Shown here piece by piece: positions 16,802-25,349 of a stretch of 64,000 bases of DNA (the first letter of the stretch is position 1; each line of letters begins with the position of its first letter). Below the pieces are notes generated by a model. The model had not been told where the DNA came from and searched no databases. It saw only the letters and a program-made list of their open reading frames with translations. The stretch comes from an uncultured Lachnospiraceae bacterium (lineage in GTDB: Bacteria; Bacillota; Clostridia; Lachnospirales; Lachnospiraceae). The stretch lies in the NCBI GenBank assembly GCA_949051815.1, contig CARQVR010000002.1, forward strand, positions 102,660-166,659. The letters run 5' to 3'. Position numbers and translations under genes: made by a program.

Positions 16802-17101
16802 ATGAGTAGTAAAATTTATACACAGGAACAAATCAAAGAAATCTTATATCCTGTTTTCAAACAATATGGAGTTCATAAAGCGTTTCTGTTCGGCTCATAT
16901 GTGAAGGGAGCGGCAAAAGCGGATAGTGATGTTGATATTGTTGTGGACAGCGGGTTGAGAGGGCTTTCATTTTATGGATTGTTGGAAGAGGTGGTAATAT
17001 CCCTTGACAAGAAAGTGGATTTATTAGATGTTACACAGATTGTACCTGAATCTGAAATAGATCGGGAAATTAAGAAGACGGGAGTGCTTATTTATGGATG
17101 A
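16802..17101 (+). CDS. mntA: MNT-type minimal nucleotidyltransferase antitoxin (MntA)
   Basis: 99 residues. FLFGSYVKGAAKADSDVDIVVD carries the GSx10DxD catalytic motif of polymerase-beta-like minimal nucleotidyltransferases. In HEPN/MNT modules MntA neutralises the HEPN ribonuclease by nucleotidylating a tyrosine near its active site. It overlaps the partner gene by 8 bases. AT-rich relative to its neighbours, and unrelated to glycan synthesis. Confidence 0.9.
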   Translation: MSSKIYTQEQIKEILYPVFKQYGVHKAFLFGSYVKGAAKADSDVDIVVDSGLRGLSFYGLLEEVVISLDKKVDLLDVTQIVPESEIDREIKKTGVLIYG

Positions 17102-17429
17102 TAAAGACAGATATATTTTGAAAAAGATATATCTCCACATAGTTTCTGTATTGGAATATTGTGAAAAAACGGTCTGTTTAGAAGCGTTTAGAGAAAACAG
17201 GATGCAGGTAGAAGCATGCGTTTTTAATTTGATGCAGATTGGAGAACTGGCGAAAACTTCTTTGAGCGAAGAGGCGAAGAATCAGATTGCCACAATTCCG
17301 TGGAAGCAGATTTATGGTATGCGAAACAGAATTGTTCATGGATATGAAGGTGTTGAGCTGCGGATTGTGTGGGATACAATAAAGGAGGATTTACCAATTT
17401 TAAAAGTGGAATTGGAAAAATATATATAA
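17094..17429 (+). CDS. hepT: HEPN-domain ribonuclease toxin (HepT, DUF86)
   Basis: 111 residues, helical. It contains MRNRIVHGYEGV near residue 81-92, the Rx4HxY motif: Arg and His are the ribonuclease residues, and the Tyr two positions later is the residue modified by MntA in characterised pairs. The start ATG lies inside the end of mntA, indicating coupled translation. An intact pair that is probably functional. Its place between glycosyltransferases suggests the module helps retain the locus or was inserted by transfer. Confidence 0.9.
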   Translation: MDDKDRYILKKIYLHIVSVLEYCEKTVCLEAFRENRMQVEACVFNLMQIGELAKTSLSEEAKNQIATIPWKQIYGMRNRIVHGYEGVELRIVWDTIKEDLPILKVELEKYI

Positions 17430-17489
17430 TCCTTTATTAGATGAATGCCACCCATTCGGAAATAACGATGAATCCGTGAGGAAAATGAT

Positions 17490-18683
17490 ATGCGTATTAT
17501 GTTTGCGGTGCCCTGTTACTGGCCTTCTCAGGACGGGGTGACGATCATTACAAGTTATCTGGCGGGCGGTCTTGCCGCGAAGGGGCATGACGTGTTTGTG
17601 CTCACCAGCGCGGGCAACGGCGGGCTGCAGGTCTTACCTGAGGAGGATAGCCACGACGGGGTTAAGATCAGGAGAATGCGCGTCCACACAAGATGGCCGC
17701 TGTTTATAAAAGGACGGGATAAAAAGAGTACGAAGGCAGTGTACCGGAAAGCGGTGCAGGACTTTGCGCCGGATGTGCTCGTGGTGGTGTGCGCCCAGAC
17801 GTGGACCCTTGACTGGATTCTGCCCTGCCTGAAAAATCTGGACTGTGTGAAGATTTTTTATTCCCACGGTTATTCCGCGTGGAAGACAGACGTCTCCTGC
17901 GGCTCATATCTTAAAAAGAGAGATGTGGTCGGCGCGTGGGCGGCATACAGAGCGGACAGGTATTACAAAAAGCTGCACCGGTATATCAGGCTGTTTGACC
18001 GGACGATCTATTTATCAGAAGACAGCAACGCCGCGGTGTATGCGAAGCAGTACGGCCTGACCAACGGCAGAGTTTTAAAAAACGCCATCGACGACCGGTT
18101 TTTTGATGAGGATATGCGGCATGGCTATGAGGAAAAAGCGTGCATCAGCTACCTTTTTGTGGCAAACTATAACCAGAACAAAAATCAGGAAATGCTGATC
18201 CGGGCTTTTGGTGAAGCGAAGATCGGAAAGAGCAGGCTGGTGCTCGTCGGATTTGAGGAAAACGCTTACTATGAGCGGCTTTTGGAAGTGATCCGCGAGA
18301 AGGTGGACGGGCAGCCGGACAAGGAAGTGCAGTTTTATATTCACGTCAGCAGGGACACGGTGATTGACTTATACCGCACATGCGATGTGTTTACCTGCTC
18401 CAGCTTGTCGGAGAACTATCCGATTGTGGCGCATGAGGCGGCCGCCACTGGAATGCCTGTTATCAGTACAAACGTGGGGATTTATGACAGAATCGACGGG
18501 GCATATATCGTGGAGGACACGGCGCAGATGAAGCGCGCCATGGAAGAACTGTACCACGACGCCGGGGAGCGCGCCCGCAGGGGGCAGGCGGCATACGAGT
18601 GGGTATGCGGTCAGGGATGCCGGATTCGGGATAAGGTGGAGTGGATGGAACGGGATATGAGGGAGATGGTTGAGAAAAGATGA
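17490..18683 (+). CDS. Glycosyltransferase family 4
   Basis: 397 residues. The N-terminus MRIMFAVPCYWPSQDGVTI and IFYSHGYSAWK form the acceptor lobe. YLFVANYNQNKNQEMLIRAF begins the second lobe (position about 18150). SSLSENYPIVAHEAAATGMPV near residue 304 is the donor-binding E-x7-E region. Its stop overlaps the next gene's start (ATGA at 18680), so it is coupled to the G-tract gene that follows. Confidence 0.9.
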   Translation: MRIMFAVPCYWPSQDGVTIITSYLAGGLAAKGHDVFVLTSAGNGGLQVLPEEDSHDGVKIRRMRVHTRWPLFIKGRDKKSTKAVYRKAVQDFAPDVLVVVCAQTWTLDWILPCLKNLDCVKIFYSHGYSAWKTDVSCGSYLKKRDVVGAWAAYRADRYYKKLHRYIRLFDRTIYLSEDSNAAVYAKQYGLTNGRVLKNAIDDRFFDEDMRHGYEEKACISYLFVANYNQNKNQEMLIRAFGEAKIGKSRLVLVGFEENAYYERLLEVIREKVDGQPDKEVQFYIHVSRDTVIDLYRTCDVFTCSSLSENYPIVAHEAAATGMPVISTNVGIYDRIDGAYIVEDTAQMKRAMEELYHDAGERARRGQAAYEWVCGQGCRIRDKVEWMERDMREMVEKR

Positions 18684-19664
18684 AAAGCGGAATTTACGGA
18701 TTGTATAAAAAAATAAGGAACTTTATGAATCTGGAGGGCTATTATTTTCTTCACAGAATCAGGGCGAAGTATTATATTATTATACGCCCGGAAGGCGGCG
18801 CCGGTTTTTTTTCAAACTATATGTGGGTTTTGGGACATGTGGTTTTCGCGCGCAAACTGGGGTATATTCCCGTTGTTGATATGAAAAACTATCCGACGCT
18901 GTACAGTGAAGATACGGCGGTAGACGGCATTGATAATGCATGGAATTATTATTTTCAGGACATAGACAGCGTGACCCTGGAAGAAGCGTATGCGAGCGGG
19001 CGGTATGTACTCGGGAAAGATAAATATTTAGCGAAATATGCAGAAAAGTTTTGTATGCCGGTGTATCGCTTCCCGACGGAAAAAGCGATCTGCTATTATG
19101 CGCCGGTTATCGAACGGAATCTGCACCTGAGGGAGGATTTGCAGGCAGCATATAACACGGACTGGGGAAAGAAAGTGGAAAAGAACGATCATGTGCTTGG
19201 CATTCACATACGCGGCACGGATATGAAAAACAATCTCGGACATCCTATGCCTGCTTCCGTCAGGGATTATCTGACACAGACGTATCGGATCCTGGAGCAG
19301 AATCCGGAAATTACGAAAATATTTTTGGCTACTGATGAAAATAACGTAAAAGAAGTGTACGAAAAAGAATTTCAAAATTCCCGATGGAAGTTGTTTATGA
19401 ATGAGGCCTTTCGTGTTTGGGATAGGGGGGGGGGTACGGAAAACCGGTGTTCACGAGACAAAGGTGGAAAACCCGAGACCGAATCACAAATACCGAATGG
19501 GAAGGGAAGTATTGCAGGATGCATGGTTTTTACATAAGTGCGAGTATTTGATATGCGGATATTCCAATATTTCAAATGTCGCTATTTTATGGAAGCAGGG
19601 TAAATATAAGCAGGTTGTGTGCGTCCAGTCTGACGGACAGGGAATGATTCGACAGGGGATTTGA
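18680..19664 (+). CDS. Fucosyltransferase-like glycosyltransferase interrupted at a G10 tract (apparent phase-OFF)
   Basis: The first frame runs 18680-19537. It carries IRPEGGAGFFSNYMW (donor-loop region), HIRGTDMKNN near residue 175 and FLATDENNV, then diverges into unrelated residues after ten G's at 19425-19434. Deleting one G joins it to the frame ending at 19664, which carries GREVLQDAW and YLICGYSNIS; that is the same C-terminal motif as CGYSNIT in the homologue at 13168. The intact protein would be about 327 residues. As sequenced, the product is a 285-residue protein with a wrong tail. Slipped-strand phase variation is the simplest reading; a sequencing indel is the alternative. Confidence 0.8.
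19425..19434 (+). repeat. G10 homopolymer, candidate contingency tract
   Basis: Ten consecutive G residues inside a coding region, exactly at the reading-frame break. Nine (or six or twelve) G's would give the full-length protein. Apart from the tract at 41167-41176 I saw no comparable G-run in the window. Confidence 0.9.
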
Positions 19665-19738
19665 AAAAATGCAGAAACGACAAGCATGGTGAATTTTGAA
19701 AAACTGAGCGGGAAGGCGCTCATGGAGGAAAAGGCGTG

Positions 19739-20692
19739 ATGGGACGGAGAGAAGGAGAACCGCTGTTAAGTGTCGTTGTGTTCAGCTATAATCATAAAGA
19801 ATATATAGATATTTGTCTGGAGAGTGTTTTGGGACAAAAAACGGATTTTCCCTATGAAGTTTTGCTTGCCGACGACGTTTCACCGGACGGCACAGCGCAG
19901 GCGGTAAGGGAGAAGTACGGAAACAGGGTGAAGGTGCTTGAGCGTACGGAAAATCTTGGATTATGCAAGAATATGTACGATGCCTTTATGCAGGCGAGGG
20001 GAAAATACATCTATGAGTGTGCCGGAGACGATTATCTTCCGGTAGCGCATGTGTTTCAGAAACTGGTCGGATATCTGGAGGAGCATGAGGATATATTCAG
20101 TGTGACCGGGTGGACTGAGACTTACAATGTTGCAAAAGGCACAAAGGTGGTCGGAAAGCTGTCCGGTACGGAATATACGCTGTCAGATTTTTTAAAGGGC
20201 AGCAAGGTGTGTTTTTTTACCGGATTGATACGCAATACCTTTAAGCAGGATAAACCGGCATATATCTGCAATGGAAGCAGGAATAATGAAGAGGTGCAGA
20301 TATGGTATTATACGTTGACCAAAAGTAAGAAAGCAATTCTTCCGGAATGTCTCTACACATATTGCTACAGAAATGATAAGGGAAACGGGAGCTATAATGC
20401 GACATGCGACTTTTTGCAGATACTGGAGGATTATGCAAAAGGGTTTCGCGCGGTTGAAGCGGCTGCGGGGAAAAAATACAGGTTTGATCTTGCCAGAATG
20501 ACATATTTCAGCGGATGTATTGACTATTACATCCAGAATAACGGGTTGAAATCAGCGCCTGATCTTTTGAAAGTACTGCATCCGCGTGAGCTGTTCAGCT
20601 TTGTGTGGATCAAGCTGCTCATGAGACTGAACCACAGGGAGGTTCCGGCATTCCTGCAAAGAGAAAACCGGTTAATCAGACAGCGGTTTTGA
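19739..20692 (+). CDS. Glycosyltransferase family 2
   Basis: About 317 residues. LLSVVVFSYNHKEYIDICLES is the GT2 N-terminus, LLADDVSPDGT holds the nucleotide Asp pair, and YECAGDDYLP near residue 95 is the DxD equivalent. The C-terminus is basic. GGAGG lies 10 bases before ATG 19739 (a GTG three bases earlier is also possible). The last 21 bases overlap the end of the convergent acetyltransferase gene. Confidence 0.87.
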   Translation: MGRREGEPLLSVVVFSYNHKEYIDICLESVLGQKTDFPYEVLLADDVSPDGTAQAVREKYGNRVKVLERTENLGLCKNMYDAFMQARGKYIYECAGDDYLPVAHVFQKLVGYLEEHEDIFSVTGWTETYNVAKGTKVVGKLSGTEYTLSDFLKGSKVCFFTGLIRNTFKQDKPAYICNGSRNNEEVQIWYYTLTKSKKAILPECLYTYCYRNDKGNGSYNATCDFLQILEDYAKGFRAVEAAAGKKYRFDLARMTYFSGCIDYYIQNNGLKSAPDLLKVLHPRELFSFVWIKLLMRLNHREVPAFLQRENRLIRQRF

Positions 20693-21367
20693 AGACGCTG
20701 CATGAGCGATAAAGGCATCAATGTCGTCAAATGCGGAGGCATTCTCTTTAATCCACCGGATATCCTTGTCCCACCATTTTATTTCCAGCAGCCTTTCAAT
20801 CTGTTCAGGAGTAAAACGATACCTGATCACTTTTGCGGGTGTGCCGACAGCGATGGCGTAAGGGGGAATATCGCGGGTTACGAGAGATTTTGCACCGATG
20901 ATGGCGCCGTCCCCGATGGTGACGCCCTCCTTCACGCAGACGTTGTAACCCATCCATACGTCATTTCCGATGATTACTTTGTAGGGGGTGTCCCCGATGG
21001 TCTGCTCATCCACCGGAATGCTTTTTGCCAGAAAATTTTCCGGCAGCAGGGACTGCGAACTGTAAAAGAGCGGAGAAGTAGAAACCATGTGCAGGGCATG
21101 GTCTCCCAGCCCGATATGGCAGTTTGAGGCGATGGAGCAGAAGCGTCCGATTTTACAGTCATGAATATAACCGCTTTCCCCGATAATATAGGTTCCGTAA
21201 CCGATATAGGACTTATGGATGCGGCCCCCTACATTGTTGTTGCCCTCAAAAAAATCGTCGTTGGATATGACAGAGGATTTTTGAAAGATCACGGACTTGT
21301 GATGCCTGTTTATCCATTTAAAATAAACAAGATATAATCTATGCAGATATTTGCGGATCAGCTTCAT
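20672..21367 (-). CDS. CatB-like hexapeptide-repeat O-acetyltransferase
   Basis: 231 residues. A left-handed beta-helix: repeated [I/V]-G-x-x-x-x-[I/V] hexapeptides (SYIGYGTYIIGESGYI, KIGRFCSIASNCHIG). GDHALHMVSTSPLF contains the catalytic His of the xenobiotic acetyltransferase branch, and IIGNDVWMGYNVCVKEGVTIG binds acetyl-CoA. It would O-acetylate a sugar of the polymer. It is the only reverse-strand gene in the first 58 kb, has its own promoter, and converges on the GT2 gene with a 21-bp overlap, suggesting separate control or later insertion. Confidence 0.9.
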   Translation of the reverse strand: MKLIRKYLHRLYLVYFKWINRHHKSVIFQKSSVISNDDFFEGNNNVGGRIHKSYIGYGTYIIGESGYIHDCKIGRFCSIASNCHIGLGDHALHMVSTSPLFYSSQSLLPENFLAKSIPVDEQTIGDTPYKVIIGNDVWMGYNVCVKEGVTIGDGAIIGAKSLVTRDIPPYAIAVGTPAKVIRYRFTPEQIERLLEIKWWDKDIRWIKENASAFDDIDAFIAHAASSKPLSD

Positions 21368-21420
21368 TTTTACCTCATTTCTGCGCCGTTTTTGTCCCGA
21401 TGACTGTGACGTGTAATTTC

Positions 21421-21448
21421 AGTATAACAAAGGGAAAGTAAATTGCAA
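21421..21448 (-). promoter_or_regulatory. Promoter for the reverse-strand acetyltransferase
   Basis: On the minus strand TTGCAA (21448-21443), 16-base spacer, TATACT (21426-21421), 53 bases before the start codon at 21367. Confidence 0.7.
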
Positions 21449-21491
21449 TAAAAAAGTGAACATACATGGGAAAGTGAGCAGTATACAGGAT

Positions 21492-23126
21492 ATGAATAAA
21501 GAAAGCAAAAAACCGGCATTTATATTATCAGCGGCAGTATGTTTTATGTTTTTTCTCTATGCCCCGCTGGAGCTGTATTTTATGAATAAGGATGAATTCT
21601 GGTATGACATAGGCGTGCTTTTGCCGGTTATGGTGTGCGTTTTTCTGATTTTTACGGGCGTATGCTGGCTTGGATTTACTCTTTTGGGCAGATGGAACAG
21701 ACGGGTGGAGCGGGCGGCTTTGCTGTTCCTCTTTATTCTGTTTCTGTGTTCCTATGTGCAGGGCAATTATTTTATAAACTATCTTCCCGTGTTTGACGGC
21801 AGGGCGATTGACTGGAGCCAGTATGCCGGTGTGGGCAGGACGCAGTCGGTCATCCTGTGGTGTGTGGTGACAGGCGCTGTGGTTTTTCTATATAAAAAGG
21901 TGCAGATGGAGCGCGTATATCAGGTGATCCGGACGGTGAGCATCTGTATGATTCTGTTGTTTCTGGTAACACTGTCCACGGTGTGTCTCACAAATCATGG
22001 ACTGGAAAGCAAGACAAATATCTGTGTCACCACGGAGCATGAGATGGAATTATCAACGGATCAGAATTTTATTATTCTGCTGATGGATGCGCTCGATGGC
22101 GGCGCTTTTTCCGACATGGTTGTGGGTAATGAAGAACGGGAAAGCATATTCGATGATTTTACCTATTACGATAATACGGTCAGCGCATATCCCCATACAA
22201 CCTACAACGTACCGTTTATCTTATCAGGCATGTGGTTCGAGAATCAGACCGGCAGAGATGCGTATTTCAGAAAAGTGCTGACAGAGTCGCCTCTTTTTGA
22301 GACGCTGGAAAACCGCGGTTATGCGCTGGGGCTGTATGAGGTGGACGCAGGCGTCGATGAGACGACGGGAGCGCGTTTTGAGAATGTGGGAGAATATACG
22401 AAAAAAGTTTCCTCCTATACGGCCTTTGCCAGATGGCAGATCATGCTGACGGGCCTCAAGTATGCGCCCTTTGATCTGAAACGGTTCAGTTTTGTGAATC
22501 CGAATGCGTTTGACGATCTGAGAGTGCTGGAAGGGGAGAGGGAGGCGTTTCGGGATAACAATAACCGGGATTTTTACGATCTGCTGACGCAGGAGACGAT
22601 ACAGTACCGGGACGACAAAAGTTTTAAGTTTATCCACCTGTGGGGCGCCCATCCGCCCTACGAGTACGATAAAGACCTGAACTATCTGCCGGAGGGCGGG
22701 ACGCTTACGCAGAGTGTTGAGGCGTGCCTTACCCTGTCGGATTTGTACTTGCAGAAATTGAAAGACGGGGATGTATATGACAACTCTGTCATAATTATTC
22801 TTGCCGACCACGGGAACGGTGAGTACTATGAAGAAGACAACCTGAACCAGCACCCGGTTCTGCTCATAAAAGGGGTGAATGAAAGACACGGGTTTCAGGT
22901 AGATCACAGACCGGTATCTTTTACGGCGCTGCAGGCTGCCTGTTCACATCTGCTGGACGGCGGAGACGGGCAGACGGCGTTCGATGGACAGACATTGACG
23001 GAAAACAGAAGATTTTTGTGGTATGATATTAAGGACGACACCCATATTGTGGAATACGAACAGACCGGACGGGCAGGCGATATGAATACGACAGTGCCCA
23101 CCGGGAGAGAATTTAATGCACGGTAA
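21492..23126 (+). CDS. Sulfatase-fold membrane transferase (LtaS/EptA-like), copy 1
   Basis: About 544 residues: five predicted membrane helices within the first 190 residues, then an extracytoplasmic alkaline-phosphatase/sulfatase-fold domain. FIILLMDALDGGAF near 194 gives a metal Asp, PHTTYNVPFILSG holds the candidate Thr nucleophile, and IILADHGNGE near 435 gives the Asp-His metal pair. Related enzymes move phosphoglycerol or phosphoethanolamine from a lipid to a glycan. ATG 21492 matches the N-terminus of the paralogue at 28524; an upstream in-frame GTG at 21456 lacks a ribosome site. The neighbouring phosphonate genes suggest a phosphonate or phospho-substituent role; that is inference. 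Confidence 0.8.
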   Translation: MNKESKKPAFILSAAVCFMFFLYAPLELYFMNKDEFWYDIGVLLPVMVCVFLIFTGVCWLGFTLLGRWNRRVERAALLFLFILFLCSYVQGNYFINYLPVFDGRAIDWSQYAGVGRTQSVILWCVVTGAVVFLYKKVQMERVYQVIRTVSICMILLFLVTLSTVCLTNHGLESKTNICVTTEHEMELSTDQNFIILLMDALDGGAFSDMVVGNEERESIFDDFTYYDNTVSAYPHTTYNVPFILSGMWFENQTGRDAYFRKVLTESPLFETLENRGYALGLYEVDAGVDETTGARFENVGEYTKKVSSYTAFARWQIMLTGLKYAPFDLKRFSFVNPNAFDDLRVLEGEREAFRDNNNRDFYDLLTQETIQYRDDKSFKFIHLWGAHPPYEYDKDLNYLPEGGTLTQSVEACLTLSDLYLQKLKDGDVYDNSVIIILADHGNGEYYEEDNLNQHPVLLIKGVNERHGFQVDHRPVSFTALQAACSHLLDGGDGQTAFDGQTLTENRRFLWYDIKDDTHIVEYEQTGRAGDMNTTVPTGREFNAR

Positions 23127-23155
23127 TTGCATATCGCCCTTAAATGGAGTATAAT
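23127..23155 (+). promoter_or_regulatory. Promoter for the phosphonate module
   Basis: TTGCAT (23127-23132), 17-base spacer, TATAAT (23150-23155), directly after the stop of the first sulfatase-like gene and 36 bases before ATG 23191. It probably drives the small membrane protein, the YidC fusion and the phosphonate genes that follow. Confidence 0.75.
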
Positions 23156-23190
23156 GGTAAACATTGATTGGCGAAAGGAGATTTGGTCAG

Positions 23191-23448
23191 ATGAAAAAAT
23201 TGTTAATGCAGGTGTTCAAATTCACATATTTCGCGGGCTGTTTCTGGTTTCTTTTTACCATACCGGCGAGAGCCTATATTGATCCGTCCGCGGTCACATA
23301 TATTATACAGGCGGTAGCGGGTGTGCTGATTGCGCTCGGCGCGGCGTTCACCATTTTCAGACACAAAATATTTGCCTTCTTTAAGAAAAATAAGAAAAAC
23401 GGCGGGGCGGAAGGCGTGGCAATCGAGTTCAAGGATGTAGACGATTAA
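23191..23448 (+). CDS. Small two-helix membrane protein (AYIDPS type)
   Basis: 85 residues. A basic start, a hydrophobic helix, PARAYIDPSAVTYI, a second helix (VAGVLIALGAAFTIF), and a lysine-rich then acidic tail. Short proteins with an A-Y-I-D-P motif after the first helix recur in Gram-positive polysaccharide loci, with no known function. ATG 23191 follows AAAGGAG. Ten bases separate it from the YidC-fusion gene, so the two are very likely co-expressed and may interact at the membrane. Confidence 0.75.
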   Translation: MKKLLMQVFKFTYFAGCFWFLFTIPARAYIDPSAVTYIIQAVAGVLIALGAAFTIFRHKIFAFFKKNKKNGGAEGVAIEFKDVDD

Positions 23449-23457
23449 GGGGCGGTT

Positions 23458-25338
23458 ATGGGTACAGTGATTGATGCGGTAGTAAACGGCCTGCTTTGGC
23501 TCATCAATTTATGCTATGGTTTTTGCGGTAATTACTGGGTGGCAATTTTTATCTTTACCTTAATAACGAAGGTAATCTTACTGCCGCTTTCCGTGTGGGT
23601 GCAGAAAAACTCTATCAAGACAGTGCGCATGTCACCGGAAATGAACCATATAAAAGCGGCATATTTCGGGAATCAGGATGCAATTTCCGAGGAGCAGTAT
23701 AAACTTTTTAAAAGAGAGAAATACAGTCCTTTTGCGGATTTAATTCCGCTTTTTGTCCAGCTCGCGCTGTTGATGGGCGTGGTGGAAGCGGTCAAGAGAG
23801 GGACAAGCCTGACGGATATTCCCGTACAGACAGGAGGCATTACTTTGCTGATACCCCTGTTAGCGGCGCTATCCGCCTTTTTCATGTGTTACGTGCAGAA
23901 TAAGGCCAACGTGTTACAGTCGGAACAGGGTCGTGTCAACCAGTACGGAACGATGGCGTTTTCCGTAGTACTGTCCCTGTATCTGGGCTTTTTTGTTTCC
24001 ATAGGTGTAGGTTTTTACTGGAGCTGCAGCAACATACTCTCGGTGGTACAACTGATTCTTCTGAATATCTGGATCAATCCGAAGAATTATATTGATTACG
24101 AGGCTTTGGAGGAGAGTAAGGAGGAACTTCGGAAAGCGAAAGAGTTTATGTCCGCGAAGCAGAAAGAGGACAAGTCGAATCCGTACCGCGCAAAGGGCAA
24201 GGCGGATTATAAGCGGTTCCTGAAAACGCAGGACAAGAAGATCGTATTCTATTCCGAGAAGAACGGCTTTTATAAGTATTATAAAAATATCATAGAGGAG
24301 ATCATAAGACGTACCAATATCGTCATCCATTATATCACCAGCGACCCGGAGGACGAGGTGTTTGGGCTGGAGAGCGAACAGTTTAAGCCTTATTATATCA
24401 ACGAAAACAGAATGATCGTGCTGATGATGAAGATGGAGACTGAGATTATGGTCATGACGACGCCGGATCTGGAAAACTTCCAGCTTAAGCGGTCGTATGT
24501 GAAGAAGGACATTGAATATATCTATGTGCCTCACGATGTGAACAGCTCCAACCTGACCTTCCACAAGAACGCGCTGGATCATTTTGATACGATTTTCACG
24601 TCGGGTCCGAAGAACAGGGCTGAGATCGCAGAGCGCGAGGAAAAAGCCGGACTGCCGAAAAAGAATCTGGTTGAGTGGGGATCTTCCGTGATTGACAATA
24701 TGACGGTTTCCTATGAGCAGATGGTTTCGGAGGAGAGCAGAAGCGGGACGCGGAAAGATCAGAAAACCATTTTGATTGCCCCGTCCTGGCAGGCGGACAA
24801 TATACTGGATTCCTGCATCGGGCAGATGCTTGACCGGCTGACAGAGACCGGGCATCAGATTATCGTTCGTCCCCATCCGCAGTATGTGCGCCATTATGAA
24901 GGGCGTATAGACGCGCTGGCGGAGAAATACAGGGCGCGCGGCGTGACGTTCCAGAAGGATTTTTCTTCTAACAAGACAGTATATATGGCGGATCTGCTTG
25001 TCACGGACTGGTCGAGCATCGCATTTGAGTACGCGTTTTCCACGCTGAAACCGGTGTTGTTTATCAACACGCCGATGAAGGTGGTAAACCCTGACTACCG
25101 GGAGTTAGACACAGTGCCGATTGACATAGAGCTGCGCGACAGGGTAGGCATATCGGTTGCGCCTGAGAAGATAGAGGAGGCGCTTGTGCCTGCGGTGGAA
25201 AAGCTGCTGGCGGACGACCAGTTTTCCCAGGCTTCCATGCGCAGAATGAAGGAAGAATATATATACAATAACGGTACCAGCGGCAAGGCCGGAGCAAAAT
25301 ACATGATTGAGCGGCTGGTGGAGCGTTCCGGCTCATAG
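23458..25338 (+). CDS. YidC/Oxa1-like domain fused to CDP-glycerol glycerophosphotransferase domain
   Basis: 626 residues. Residues 1 to about 215 read as a YidC/Oxa1 insertase: ALLMGVVEAVKRG loop, SPFADLIPLFVQLAL, five hydrophobic segments. There is a charged linker (about 215-260), then a TagF/TagB-like GT-B domain: IYVPHDVN near 356, IIVRPHPQYVRHY near 468, and VTDWSSIAFEYAFSTLKPVLF near 514, which carries the D-W-S-S...E signature. The enzyme would transfer an alditol- or alkyl-phosphate from a CDP/CMP-linked donor. Directly followed by phnW and PEP mutase, it may use CMP-aminoethylphosphonate; that is inference, based on the absence of a separate tagD-type gene. Confidence 0.85.
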   Translation: MGTVIDAVVNGLLWLINLCYGFCGNYWVAIFIFTLITKVILLPLSVWVQKNSIKTVRMSPEMNHIKAAYFGNQDAISEEQYKLFKREKYSPFADLIPLFVQLALLMGVVEAVKRGTSLTDIPVQTGGITLLIPLLAALSAFFMCYVQNKANVLQSEQGRVNQYGTMAFSVVLSLYLGFFVSIGVGFYWSCSNILSVVQLILLNIWINPKNYIDYEALEESKEELRKAKEFMSAKQKEDKSNPYRAKGKADYKRFLKTQDKKIVFYSEKNGFYKYYKNIIEEIIRRTNIVIHYITSDPEDEVFGLESEQFKPYYINENRMIVLMMKMETEIMVMTTPDLENFQLKRSYVKKDIEYIYVPHDVNSSNLTFHKNALDHFDTIFTSGPKNRAEIAEREEKAGLPKKNLVEWGSSVIDNMTVSYEQMVSEESRSGTRKDQKTILIAPSWQADNILDSCIGQMLDRLTETGHQIIVRPHPQYVRHYEGRIDALAEKYRARGVTFQKDFSSNKTVYMADLLVTDWSSIAFEYAFSTLKPVLFINTPMKVVNPDYRELDTVPIDIELRDRVGISVAPEKIEEALVPAVEKLLADDQFSQASMRRMKEEYIYNNGTSGKAGAKYMIERLVERSGS

Positions 25339-25349
25339 GAGGTTTTTAG

